The notes under the pieces were generated by a model that saw only the letters and a program-made list of their open reading frames with translations, did no database searches and was not told the origin of the DNA. Below, piece by piece: positions 39,665 to 48,045 of a stretch of 64,000 nucleotides of DNA. Position 1 is the stretch's first letter, and every line of letters starts with the position of its first letter. Position numbers and translations under genes: made by a program. Source of the DNA: Actinopolymorpha sp. NPDC004070 (GTDB lineage Bacteria; Actinomycetota; Actinomycetes; Propionibacteriales; Actinopolymorphaceae); NCBI RefSeq assembly GCF_040610475.1, contig NZ_JBEXMJ010000002.1:341541-405540 (forward strand). The letters run 5' to 3'.

Positions 39665-40312
39665 TCAGGCCGGGCGGCGAAGGGTCAGGGACTGGAACCG
39701 GAAGTCGCTCGCCGGCGGGCCCCCGTGGAAGTCCGTCACGCTCACCACGTGGAAGTCCACGATCTCGAAGGACCGGCGGGCGTACTCCTGGATCTCCTCG
39801 TCGGTACGCGAGGCGAAGAACCTCGGCGGGTCGTGCCGGTCGTCGGCCAGCGGCCCCTCACCCTGCTCTCCGCCGTAGACACCGAGGAAGAACAACCCGC
39901 CCGGCCGCAGCACCGTCGCGATGGACCCCAGGACCGCCGGCAGGTCGGCGTTCGGCACGTGCAGCAGGCAGTTCATGGCGTACGCGGCGTCGAAGGAGCC
40001 CGGCGGGAAGCCGAGGTGCAGGAAGTCCGCGACGCGCGCGTCGATGCCCTTCGCCCGGCAGCGCTCCACCATCGCCGGGGACAGGTCGGTGGCCGCGACC
40101 CGCAGGTCGTTGTCACCGAAGTACGCGCTGTCCTGACCGGTGCCCGCGCCGACCTCGAGAAGTGTCGTGGCGCCCTCCGCACGCAGCCGGTCGAGGAAGG
40201 CCGCGCGTTCGGCGAGCTTCCATGACGCCTTGTCCGTGGCGTCGCGGCGTTCGGCGCCGTCGTCGTAGGCGAGCCGGAGGCTGTCGAGTACGTCGTCGTA
40301 CCGGGTGCTCAT
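39665..40312 (-). CDS. Class I SAM-dependent methyltransferase
   Basis: A 215-residue protein with the SAM-binding motif LLEVGAGTGQDSAYFG, the acidic residue at the end of strand 2 (VAATDLS) and the later motifs FDAAYAMNCLLHVP and LRPGGLFFLGVYGG. The substrate is unknown. ATG 40312 has GGAG six bases upstream; a GTG at 40345 is an alternative start. Confidence 0.88.
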   Translation of the reverse strand: MSTRYDDVLDSLRLAYDDGAERRDATDKASWKLAERAAFLDRLRAEGATTLLEVGAGTGQDSAYFGDNDLRVAATDLSPAMVERCRAKGIDARVADFLHLGFPPGSFDAAYAMNCLLHVPNADLPAVLGSIATVLRPGGLFFLGVYGGEQGEGPLADDRHDPPRFFASRTDEEIQEYARRSFEIVDFHVVSVTDFHGGPPASDFRFQSLTLRRPA

Positions 40313-40510
40313 GTGCCGCTCCGCAGGTGTCGGGCTGGTGGTCACCGCAGGTGTAACAGAAAAGCCCGATTCGGAAACGAGGTTGATCGGGAGCGCCCGC
40401 GGGTGCTCGGTCGTTGCTCCCTGAGGGGCCGCCGAACCGTGCGGCGTACCTCATGGTCGCTGCCCGGACGTGGTTCGCAGTGTCGACGCATGATCGAACG
40501 GAGTGTGTTT

Positions 40511-41251
40511 GTGAGCGCCATGGCGGTGGCAGCCGAAGCTGAGCCGACCGGCGGGATCGTCGGCTGGGTCACCGGACTGATGGAGAAGCTCGGCAGCGCG
40601 GGTGCCGGCGTCGCGGTCTTCCTCGAGAACCTCTTCCCGCCCATCCCGAGCGAGCTGATCCTGCCGCTGGCGGGGTTCACCGCCAGCCGCGGCGACCTCA
40701 GTCTGCTGGGCGCCATCGGCTGGACGACGCTGGGCTCGACGCTGGGCGCGCTCGTCCTCTACTTCCTCGGCGCTGCCGTGGGGCGTGACCGTACGCGCGC
40801 ACTGGTGCGAAGGCTGCCGCTGGTGAAGGTGGCCGACGTCGACCGGACCGAGGAGTGGTTCCTGCGGCACGGGCGGTCGACGGTGTTCTTCGGCCGGATG
40901 GTGCCGCTGTTCCGCAGCCTGATCTCGATACCGGCCGGCGTGGAACGCATGCCGCTCGTGCTGTTCGTGCCGCTCACCGCGGCCGGCAGCGCGGTGTGGA
41001 ACTCCGCGCTGATCCTGGCCGGGTACTTCCTGGGTGCGCACTGGTCGCTGGTCGAGGTGTACGTCGGGATGTTCTCCAAGGCGATCGTCGCGGCTGCCGC
41101 CCTGGCCGTGGTGGCGTTCGCCGCCGTGCGCCTGCTGCGCCGTGACCGTGGCGGGGACGGCGCCGACGAGGGGAGCGACCGGGACGGGGAGTGGAACGAA
41201 CGCCCGGCCCGGCGGGGCCGCCGGCGGCTGGGCGACGAACCCGCGGAGTGA
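40511..41251 (+). CDS. DedA-family (VTT/SNARE-associated) membrane protein
   Basis: A 246-residue membrane protein with the DedA signature: FLENLFPPIPSELILPLAG, GALVLYFLGAAVGRDRTR, and FFGRMVPLFRSLISIPAGVERMP with its conserved arginines. About five hydrophobic segments are present, and the C-terminal tail is very charged. Members act in lipid-carrier recycling (undecaprenyl phosphate or other phospholipid flipping) and membrane-potential homeostasis. GTG 40511 with ACGGAG upstream is preferred; ATG 40490 is in frame. Confidence 0.9.
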   Translation: MSAMAVAAEAEPTGGIVGWVTGLMEKLGSAGAGVAVFLENLFPPIPSELILPLAGFTASRGDLSLLGAIGWTTLGSTLGALVLYFLGAAVGRDRTRALVRRLPLVKVADVDRTEEWFLRHGRSTVFFGRMVPLFRSLISIPAGVERMPLVLFVPLTAAGSAVWNSALILAGYFLGAHWSLVEVYVGMFSKAIVAAAALAVVAFAAVRLLRRDRGGDGADEGSDRDGEWNERPARRGRRRLGDEPAE

Positions 41252-41603
41252 CCGGGGACGTCAGCTGCCGAGGTAGCGCAGAACGGCGAGGACCCGCCGG
41301 CTGTAAAGCCCACTGCCCCGGAGTCCGCACTGTGGCTGAGCGTAACCAATCCAGGAAAACGGCGTAAACGTACCCGGCGGCGACCGATCGGCCACCCAAC
41401 GCGGTGGAATGCACCCCGGGTGCCGGGGCGTTCGGGACCGTGGACACCGGCCACCTAAGGTGGGCTCGCCGCCCGGCAATGGCGATCCCAATCCCCCGGT
41501 CCGGCACAGAACGTAACCACCAGGAGCCGCACCCACAGGGCGGCTCCTCCTCGGTGTGCGCCCCGACCGGGCCGCCCGGCTGAACCAGGAGGACCCCAGC
41601 TCC
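41252..41603. other. DedA–LysE intergenic region
   Basis: This 352-base gap contains a perfect 9-bp hairpin at 41522-41548 (separate entry) and the AGGAGG ribosome binding site of the lysE-like gene at 41586-41593. A minus-strand open frame through it overlaps the lysE-like gene in antisense and is not credible. Confidence 0.45.
41522..41548 (+). terminator. Hairpin upstream of the LysE-type gene
   Basis: AGGAGCCGC at 41522-41530 pairs exactly with GCGGCTCCT at 41540-41548. No T-tract follows. It lies 55 bases before the lysE-like start, so it could be a terminator, an attenuator or an RNA element in the leader. Confidence 0.4.
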
Positions 41604-42242
41604 ATGAACCACGCCCTGCTCATCGCGTTCGTCGTCGCGGTGGCGCTGATCAGCGTCGTACCCGGCCCGGACATGATGTTCGTCCTCGCCCACGCGGTTT
41701 CCGGCGGTCGCCGGACGGGCTTTGTCGCCGCGGCCGGAATGTCGACCGGGCTCACGGTGCACACCGTGGCGGCGGCGTTCGGCCTGGGCGCGTTGATCAG
41801 GACCGCGCCGCTGGTCCTGGAGGGCATCCGGATCGCCGGGGCGTTGTTCCTGGTCTACCTCGCGGTAATGACCTGGCGGGCCAGCCGGGGCAAGGGCGGT
41901 TCGGTACGTACGCCGAACAAGCCGCGCTCGCTGCCGCGGGTGTACGTGATGGCCGTGCTCACCAACCTCGCGAACCCGAAGGTCATCCTCTTCTACCTCG
42001 CGTTCATGCCGCAGTTCCTCACCACCGGCGCGCACAGCTGGCCGGTGACCGCGCAGTTCCTCGTCCTCGGCGCGATCTTCATCGCCATCGGGATCGTGGT
42101 GGACTCGACCGTGGCCACGCTGGCCGGGACGTTCTCCGAGCGGGTGCTGAGCCGTCAGGCCTTCCGCCGCTGGCTGGAGCGCGCGTCCGCGACCATCTTC
42201 GGTGCGCTCGCGGTCCGGCTGGTGCTGGACGCCACGCAGTAG
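41604..42242 (+). CDS. LysE/RhtB-family amino-acid exporter
   Basis: A 212-residue protein with six hydrophobic segments and the family start LIAFVVAVALISVVPGPDMMFVLAHAVSGGRRTG, then NLANPKVILFYLAFMPQF. It would export an amino acid or related compound; specificity is not deducible. ATG 41604 has AGGAGG ten bases upstream. Confidence 0.88.
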   Translation: MNHALLIAFVVAVALISVVPGPDMMFVLAHAVSGGRRTGFVAAAGMSTGLTVHTVAAAFGLGALIRTAPLVLEGIRIAGALFLVYLAVMTWRASRGKGGSVRTPNKPRSLPRVYVMAVLTNLANPKVILFYLAFMPQFLTTGAHSWPVTAQFLVLGAIFIAIGIVVDSTVATLAGTFSERVLSRQAFRRWLERASATIFGALAVRLVLDATQ

Positions 42243-42366
42243 TCAGGCACGGCAGCTCGTAGCGGTACGTAGCCGGGCGTAGGTGGCACCACCTACGCTC
42301 GGCGACACGTGTCCCGGCCGGGACGAACCCCCGACGAGTGCGGCCGGTGCCGCCTACGGTTGCGCC

Positions 42367-45123
42367 ATGGCCGCATCGGCAGCCCGCGGCCGGACGCGCA
42401 CCCGCGCGGCACTGGTCACCCTCCTCGTCGTCGCCGTCGTCCTCCTCACCGGCGGCGGCGTTGCCGTCGTAGCGGTCGTGGACGGGCGGGCCGGGCAGGA
42501 TCCGCAGGGCGCTGGCTACCGCACCGACGACGCCATGGTCACCGTCCGCACCGGTCCGCGCGGTGACCGGCCGGTCAGGCTGGACACCCGGCTGTACGTC
42601 CCCTCCTCCGCGACCGCCGACCATCCGGCGCCCGCGGTGCTCCTCGCCCACGGACTCGGCGGGACCAAGGACAGCGTCACCGGGCAGGCCCGTGACCTGG
42701 TTCGACGCGGCTACGTCGTCCTCACCTGGACCGCCGAGGGGTTCGGTGCCTCCGGTGGGCAGATCCATCTGGACAGTCCCGACTGGGAGGTCACCGACGC
42801 CCGCCGCCTGCTGGACTGGCTGGCCCGCCGGCCGGAGGTACGCCGGGACGGTCCGGACGACCCGAGAGTCGGCGTGGTGGGCGCCTCCTACGGCGGCGCG
42901 CTGGCGTTGCTGGTGGCCGGCTACGACCGGCGGGTGGACGCGATCGTTCCCCAGGTCACCTGGAACGACCTGGGCAACGCGTTGGCGCCGGAGGCGACCG
43001 GGCGGGGTTCCGGTGCGGGCGTACTCAAGCGGGCCTGGGCCGGCCGGTTGTTCGCCGCGGGACTCGACTCGGCCGCCGGCGCAGGCAGGGCGAAGCGACC
43101 TACCGCGGGTACCAGCGCCGACTGCGGACGGTACGCCGAGGACGTGTGCCGGGCGTACCAGCGACTGATCCTCACCGGACGCATCGACCCCGCCACGCGC
43201 GCCCTGCTGGCGAGGTCCAGCCCCGCCTCCGTCCTGCACCGCATCACCGCCCCGACGCTGCTGATCCAGGGCACGGCGGACACGCTCTTCCCGCTGAGCG
43301 AGGCCGACGCCAACGCCATCGGCATCGCGAAGGCCGGCACCAGGGTGCGGGTGACGTGGTTCTCCGGCGGGCACGACGGCGGTGCGGGCACCGACCTCGA
43401 CCAGCGCCGGGTGAGGGCCTCGACCCTGGGCTGGCTGGACTATCACCTGCGCGGCGAAGGGTCGCCGCCGCCGGACTCGTTCGCGTTCAGCCGGGTCACC
43501 GGCACCGGCTACGGCGGGGACGGCGTGCGCGTGCTCGGCCTGTACGCCGACAGCTATCCCCGCCTCGACGGGGACCGCCCGGCCCGCACCGTCGCGCTGC
43601 GCGGGTCGCCGCGCGAGGTCGGCAACCCACCGGCAGGCACCCCGGCGGCCGTCTCGTCCCTGCCCGGGCTGGGCGCCCTCGCCGGTTCGCTGCTGTCCCG
43701 GTCCTCGACCGGGGCCTTGTCCGGCTCCTCGTCGGAGCCCTCCGCCGGGTCCTCCGTGGAGTCCCCGCTCGCGGGGGCGCTCGGCGGAGCGTTGACCACG
43801 GACGTCCCCGGCCAGTTCGTGTCGTACGACTCGGCACCGCTGACGGCGCCCGTCGACGTCACCGGTGCGCCCACCGTGCGGATCCGGGCGGCGTCGAGCT
43901 CGGGCAGCGCGGTGCTGTTCGTCAAGCTCTACGATGTCGCGGCCGGCGGCGCCCGGGAACTCCCCGGCGGCGGGGTCGCTCCCGTCCGGCTGAGCGGGTT
44001 GCCTGCCTCGATCGAGGAGGCCCGGCCGGTGCCGGTGACCCTGCCCGGCATCGTGCACAGGTTCCCGGCCGGCCACAGACTCCGGATCACCCTCGCCACC
44101 ACCGACCAGGCGTACGCCGGTCCGGCGCAACCGCAGGTCTACACCGTCGGCCTGGCGCCGCGCTCCGGTGTCCAGCTGCCGCAGGTGGCCGCGTTCACCG
44201 CCGCTGATCCGACCGGGCCGTGGGCCGTCCTGCTCGGCGCCGTCGTTGCCGCGCCGGCGGTCGTCCTCCCGCTCGGCTGGTGGGCGGCGCGCCGGTGGAG
44301 CAGGCGGCGGGTTCGCCGGGTGGTGGCGGAGTTCGCCGACGTGCCGCTGGTGGTCCGCGGCGCGACCAAGACCTACGCCGACGGGCTCACCGCCCTCGAC
44401 GGCGTCGACTTCACCGTCCGCCGCGGCGAGGTTGTGGGGCTGCTCGGACCGAACGGCGCCGGCAAGACGACCTGTCTGCGCATCCTGATCGGCCTGGTCC
44501 GGCCGACCGCGGGTGAGGCGCTCGTCTTCGGCCACCGGGTCGGCCCCGGTGCGCCCGTGCTGTCCCGGGTCGGCGCGCTGGTGGAAGGGCCGGGCTTCCT
44601 GTCGGACCTGACCGGCCGGGCCAACCTGGAGCTCTTCTGGCAGGCCACCGGCCGCCCGCCGGGTGACGCGCACCTGGCCGAGGTGCTCGCGATCGCCGCG
44701 CTCGGCACCGCGCTGGACCGGAAGGTGCGTACCTACAGCCACGGCATGCGGCAGCGGCTGGCGATCGCACAGGCCATGCTCGGGCTGCCCGACGTGCTCA
44801 TCCTGGATGAGCCCACCGACGGGCTCGACCCGCCACAGATCGCGACTCTGCGCCGGACGCTGCGCGCCTACACCGCGGGCGGCCGTGCGGTCCTGGTGTC
44901 CAGCCACCTGCTCGCGGAGGTGGAGCGGACCTGCAGCCACGTCGTGGTCCTGCACCGGGGCAGCCGGCTGGCGGCCGGGGCGGTGGTCGAGGTCGTCGGT
45001 GACTCGCCGAACCTCGAGGACGTGTTCCTCGCGCTGGTGAAGGACGAGGCGGAGGGCGAGGGAGAGGGCGTGGCGCCGGTCGACGATCTGGTGGCCGCGG
45101 TGCAGAGAGGCGGCCGGACGTGA
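42367..45123 (+). CDS. Fusion of an alpha/beta-hydrolase (CocE/X-Pro peptidase type) and an ABC transporter ATPase
   Basis: A 918-residue fusion. Residues 15-38 form a membrane segment. A CocE/NonD-type hydrolase follows (about 50-370) with nucleophile Ser174 in GASYGG, Asp304 in GTADTLFP and His336 in GGHDGG. A Ser/Gly linker and an X-Pro-peptidase-like beta domain (about 478-600) come next. A second membrane segment (about 619-638) is followed by Arg-rich ARRWSRRRVRR and a complete ABC ATPase: Walker A GPNGAGKT 694-701, signature YSHGMRQRL, Walker B LILDEP. The charge pattern places the hydrolase outside and the ATPase inside. The permease partner is the overlapping next gene. The SHGM signature deviates from SGGQ but is common in bacteriocin/drug-type ATPases. 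Confidence 0.87.
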   Translation: MAASAARGRTRTRAALVTLLVVAVVLLTGGGVAVVAVVDGRAGQDPQGAGYRTDDAMVTVRTGPRGDRPVRLDTRLYVPSSATADHPAPAVLLAHGLGGTKDSVTGQARDLVRRGYVVLTWTAEGFGASGGQIHLDSPDWEVTDARRLLDWLARRPEVRRDGPDDPRVGVVGASYGGALALLVAGYDRRVDAIVPQVTWNDLGNALAPEATGRGSGAGVLKRAWAGRLFAAGLDSAAGAGRAKRPTAGTSADCGRYAEDVCRAYQRLILTGRIDPATRALLARSSPASVLHRITAPTLLIQGTADTLFPLSEADANAIGIAKAGTRVRVTWFSGGHDGGAGTDLDQRRVRASTLGWLDYHLRGEGSPPPDSFAFSRVTGTGYGGDGVRVLGLYADSYPRLDGDRPARTVALRGSPREVGNPPAGTPAAVSSLPGLGALAGSLLSRSSTGALSGSSSEPSAGSSVESPLAGALGGALTTDVPGQFVSYDSAPLTAPVDVTGAPTVRIRAASSSGSAVLFVKLYDVAAGGARELPGGGVAPVRLSGLPASIEEARPVPVTLPGIVHRFPAGHRLRITLATTDQAYAGPAQPQVYTVGLAPRSGVQLPQVAAFTAADPTGPWAVLLGAVVAAPAVVLPLGWWAARRWSRRRVRRVVAEFADVPLVVRGATKTYADGLTALDGVDFTVRRGEVVGLLGPNGAGKTTCLRILIGLVRPTAGEALVFGHRVGPGAPVLSRVGALVEGPGFLSDLTGRANLELFWQATGRPPGDAHLAEVLAIAALGTALDRKVRTYSHGMRQRLAIAQAMLGLPDVLILDEPTDGLDPPQIATLRRTLRAYTAGGRAVLVSSHLLAEVERTCSHVVVLHRGSRLAAGAVVEVVGDSPNLEDVFLALVKDEAEGEGEGVAPVDDLVAAVQRGGRT

Positions 45124-46073
45124 CCGAACGGGCGACCGAGGACGACGCGACCCAGGACGCCGCCGCAACCGAGGACGCCGCTGCCACCACCCCCGCCGCC
45201 ACCACCCCCGCCGCCACCATCCCCGCCCCGGCCGCCGACGGCGGGACGCCCGGCTACCGGCCCGGGGCCACTCTGCCGTTCCGGGCCGAGCTTCGCCGGC
45301 AGGTGCGCCGCCGGCGTACCGCCCTCGCGTTCGGCCTCGTCGTCGCACTCCCGCTCGTCCTGGTCGCGGCGTTCACCTGGGGATCCGGGGACGGCGGCGG
45401 ACTGCCGTCGTACGCCGCCCTGGCGACCTTCGGCGGCGTCAACTTCACGGTGTTCACGCTGGCCACCGCGGCGGCCCTGCTGCTCACCCTGATCGTCGCG
45501 CTCGTGTGCGGAGACGCCGTTGCCGGCGAGGCCGGCTGGGGAAGCCTGCGCTACCTGCTCGCGGTGCCCGTCCCACGCGCCCGGCTGCTCGGGGTGAAGC
45601 TGGCCGTCGGCCTGGCCACGTCGGTGGTCGCGTTGCTGGTCCTCGCGGTGACCGCGCTGGCCGTGGGGACAGTGGCGTTCGGCTGGCATCCGTTACGCAC
45701 CCCGCGCGGCGACGAACTGGCCGCGCCGGACGCGCTGTGGCGAATCGCGGTGATGATCGGCTACCTGGCGGTCTGTCTGCTGCTGGTGGCGGCACTGGCG
45801 TTCTGGTTCTCGGTGCGCACGGACGCGCCACTGGTCGCCGTGGGCGGCGCGGTCCTGGTGGTGATCGTCGCGAACATCCTCGACGCGGTGGAGGCGCTCG
45901 GCGAGATCCGCTCGCTGCTGCCGATGCACTACGCCGGCGCCTGGCGTGGGCTGTTCACCGATCCGATGCAGTGGGAGGACCTGGCCAAGGGCAGCCTGTC
46001 GTCCCTGGCGTACACGGCGGTCTTCCTCGGGCTGGCGTGGTGGACGTTCCTCCGCAAGGACGTCCTCTCCTAA
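45120..46073 (+). CDS. ABC-2 type permease, partner of the hydrolase–ATPase fusion
   Basis: A 317-residue protein with an Ala/Thr/Pro-rich N-terminal ~45 residues and six membrane segments between about 67 and 312. The conserved motif GDAVAGEAGWGSLRYLLAVPVPRARLLGVKL marks it as an ABC-2 permease. GTG 45120 overlaps the fusion gene stop (GTGA), so equal synthesis is likely. The cargo is unknown. Confidence 0.85.
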   Translation: MTERATEDDATQDAAATEDAAATTPAATTPAATIPAPAADGGTPGYRPGATLPFRAELRRQVRRRRTALAFGLVVALPLVLVAAFTWGSGDGGGLPSYAALATFGGVNFTVFTLATAAALLLTLIVALVCGDAVAGEAGWGSLRYLLAVPVPRARLLGVKLAVGLATSVVALLVLAVTALAVGTVAFGWHPLRTPRGDELAAPDALWRIAVMIGYLAVCLLLVAALAFWFSVRTDAPLVAVGGAVLVVIVANILDAVEALGEIRSLLPMHYAGAWRGLFTDPMQWEDLAKGSLSSLAYTAVFLGLAWWTFLRKDVLS

Positions 46074-46174
46074 GGTTCCGACCGGTAAAGCCGCAGGTCA
46101 CAGGGCTGCTGTGCGTGGGCAGCCTGGTCGTTCGTCGGCTCACGACCGGACCCGTCCGGAGCTACGCTGGCAGG

Positions 46175-47104
46175 ATGAACGCCGGTCCCGCCGGGCCGTC
46201 CGGCGGCCCTCCCTCTGGGCTGTCCACAGAGTCGTCCACAGGGTGGTCCACCGAACTGTCCACAGGTTCGTACGACGGATCTCCCGAGGGGGCGGCGGTG
46301 TGCTTGCGCGGTCTGTCGTACCGCTTCAAGGAGCATCTGGCCGTCGACGGCGTCGATCTCGACGTACGCACCGGCGAGGTGTTCGGGCTGCTCGGCCCCA
46401 ACGGCGCGGGCAAGACCACCACCATCCGGTTGCTCACCACCCTGCTGCCCGTCCAGGACGGCGAGATGCACGTCTTCGGGCGCGACGTACGCCGGTCGAA
46501 GATGGCCGTACGCCGGCTGCTCGGCTACGTTCCCCAGCAGCTGTCCGCGGACGCGGCCCTCACCGGGCGGGAGAACGTCACGCTGTTCGCCCGGCTGTTC
46601 GACGTGCCGCGGCGCGAACGACGCCACCAGGTCGACGACGCGCTGTCCGTGATGGGGCTGACCGACGCGGCGGACCGGCTCGCCTCGACGTACTCCGGCG
46701 GCATGATCCGCCGGCTCGAACTCGCCCAGGCTCTGGTCAGCCGCCCCCGGCTGCTGGTGCTCGACGAACCCACCATCGGCCTGGACCCGATCGCGCGCGG
46801 GACGGTCTGGGAGCGCGTCCAGGAGCTGCGGGCCGACACCGGCATGACGGTGCTGGTCACCACCCACTACATGGACGAGGCCGAGCAGGAGTGCGACCGG
46901 ATCGCGCTGATGCACCTCGGCCGGCTGCGGGCGGTCGGCGCGCCGACGGAGCTGAAGGCCGCGCTCGGGCCGGGCGCCACGCTGGAGGCGGTCTTCCGGC
47001 ACCACTCCGGCGACGTGTTCGGTGACGGAAGCGGCGAGGGCGAGGAGGGCGGTGACTTCCGTGGCGTCCGAAGCACGCGTCGCACGGCCCGGCGGCTCGG
47101 TTGA
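46175..47104 (+). CDS. ABC transporter ATP-binding protein (daunorubicin-resistance type)
   Basis: A 309-residue DrrA-like ATPase with Walker A GPNGAGKTT, signature YSGGMIRRL, Walker B LLVLDEPTIGLDP and the His switch TTHYMDEAE. The first ~40 residues are a Ser/Thr-rich repeat (STESSTGWSTELSTGS) encoded by a 12-base DNA periodicity. Each repeat contains a DnaA-box-like nonamer (separate entry). It is followed by its permease, overlapping by 53 bases if that gene starts at 47052. Confidence 0.88.
   Translation: MNAGPAGPSGGPPSGLSTESSTGWSTELSTGSYDGSPEGAAVCLRGLSYRFKEHLAVDGVDLDVRTGEVFGLLGPNGAGKTTTIRLLTTLLPVQDGEMHVFGRDVRRSKMAVRRLLGYVPQQLSADAALTGRENVTLFARLFDVPRRERRHQVDDALSVMGLTDAADRLASTYSGGMIRRLELAQALVSRPRLLVLDEPTIGLDPIARGTVWERVQELRADTGMTVLVTTHYMDEAEQECDRIALMHLGRLRAVGAPTELKAALGPGATLEAVFRHHSGDVFGDGSGEGEEGGDFRGVRSTRRTARRLG
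46220..46264. promoter_or_regulatory. Array of four DnaA-box-like nonamers at exact 12-bp spacing
   Basis: CTGTCCACA 46220-46228, TCGTCCACA 46232-46240, TGGTCCACC 46244-46252 and CTGTCCACA 46256-46264 start exactly 12 bases apart. Three of the four match TTGTCCACA at eight of nine positions. They lie inside the 5' end of the ABC ATPase gene and give its Ser-Thr repeat. They may bind DnaA or may be a by-product of the peptide repeat. Confidence 0.5.
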
Positions 47105-47888
47105 CCGGCCCGCACCGCAACGCGTCTCGTGGCGACTGCCGAGCCGGGTCGTGACCCTGTGCCTGCTCGAATTGCAGAAGCTGCGCCACGACCGCACCGA
47201 GTTGGTCACCCGCGCGGTGCAGCCGGCGCTGTGGCTCACCGTCTTCGGTACGACGTTCAGCCGGTTGCACGTCATCCCCACCGGCCAGGTGCCCTACCTG
47301 GACTTCCTGGCCCCGGGGATCCTGGCCCAGTCGGCGCTGTTCATCGCGATCTTCTACGGCATCCAGATCATCTGGGAGCGCGACGCCGGCGTACTCGCCA
47401 AGCTGCTGGTCACGCCGACACCGCGGGCCGCGCTGGTCACGGGGAAGGCGTTCGCGGCGGGAGTGCGGGCGTGTGCGCAGGCGGTGATCGTGCTGCTCCT
47501 CGCGGCGGTGCTCGGGGTGGACCTGACCGCGAACCCGCTGCGCATCCTGGGCGCGTTCGCCGCCCTGATGCTGGGCGCGGCGTTCTTCTGCTGTCTGTCC
47601 CTCAGCATCGCCGGGCTGGTGCTCAACCGCGACCGGCTGATGGGGATCGGACAGGCGCTGACGATGCCGTTGTTCTTCGCCTCGAACGCGCTCTACCCGG
47701 TGGCGCTGATGCCGGAGTGGCTGCGCTGGATCGCCCTCGCCAACCCGTTGAGCTACCAGGTGGACGCGCTCCGGGGGCTCCTGGTGGGTACGCCGGCACA
47801 CCTGACGCTGGACTTCGCGGTGCTCATCCTCGCCGCGGCGGTGGGCATCGCCACGGCGTCGGCGTTGCTCGGCCGGCTCGCCCGCTGA
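47052..47888 (+). CDS. ABC-2 type permease (DrrB-like)
   Basis: A 278-residue protein with six membrane segments. The ABC-2 features FLAPGILAQSALFIAIFYGIQIIWERDAGVLAKLLVTPTPR and FFASNALYPVALMPEWLRWIALANPLSYQVDALR are typical of daunorubicin-type exporters. GTG 47052 follows GAGGAGG closely; GTG 47061 or 47022 are alternatives. It overlaps the upstream ATPase gene. Confidence 0.88.
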   Translation: MTSVASEARVARPGGSVDRPAPQRVSWRLPSRVVTLCLLELQKLRHDRTELVTRAVQPALWLTVFGTTFSRLHVIPTGQVPYLDFLAPGILAQSALFIAIFYGIQIIWERDAGVLAKLLVTPTPRAALVTGKAFAAGVRACAQAVIVLLLAAVLGVDLTANPLRILGAFAALMLGAAFFCCLSLSIAGLVLNRDRLMGIGQALTMPLFFASNALYPVALMPEWLRWIALANPLSYQVDALRGLLVGTPAHLTLDFAVLILAAAVGIATASALLGRLAR

Positions 47889-48045
47889 GCACCGGCGAAG
47901 TCAGCCGGCCGGGTGCGAACGCACGACGCCGGCAGCGCGGCGCTCGTGACCCGCTGGATGCGGGCGAGGTCGCACTGCCGGCGCAGAGGTGCGTGTGCCG
48001 CGTGGTCTTGGCGCTGTCGGCGGTTCTGTGCCGAGGGGTCGCAGG

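Noticed and set aside
41261..41827. A minus-strand frame between the DedA and LysE genes
   Set aside because: Most of it is antisense to the LysE-type gene. The non-overlapping tail shows no convincing domain.
42079..45348. A 1,089-codon open frame on the minus strand
   Set aside because: It is antisense to the hydrolase–ABC fusion, which has clear catalytic motifs on the plus strand. The composition is typical of a shadow frame.
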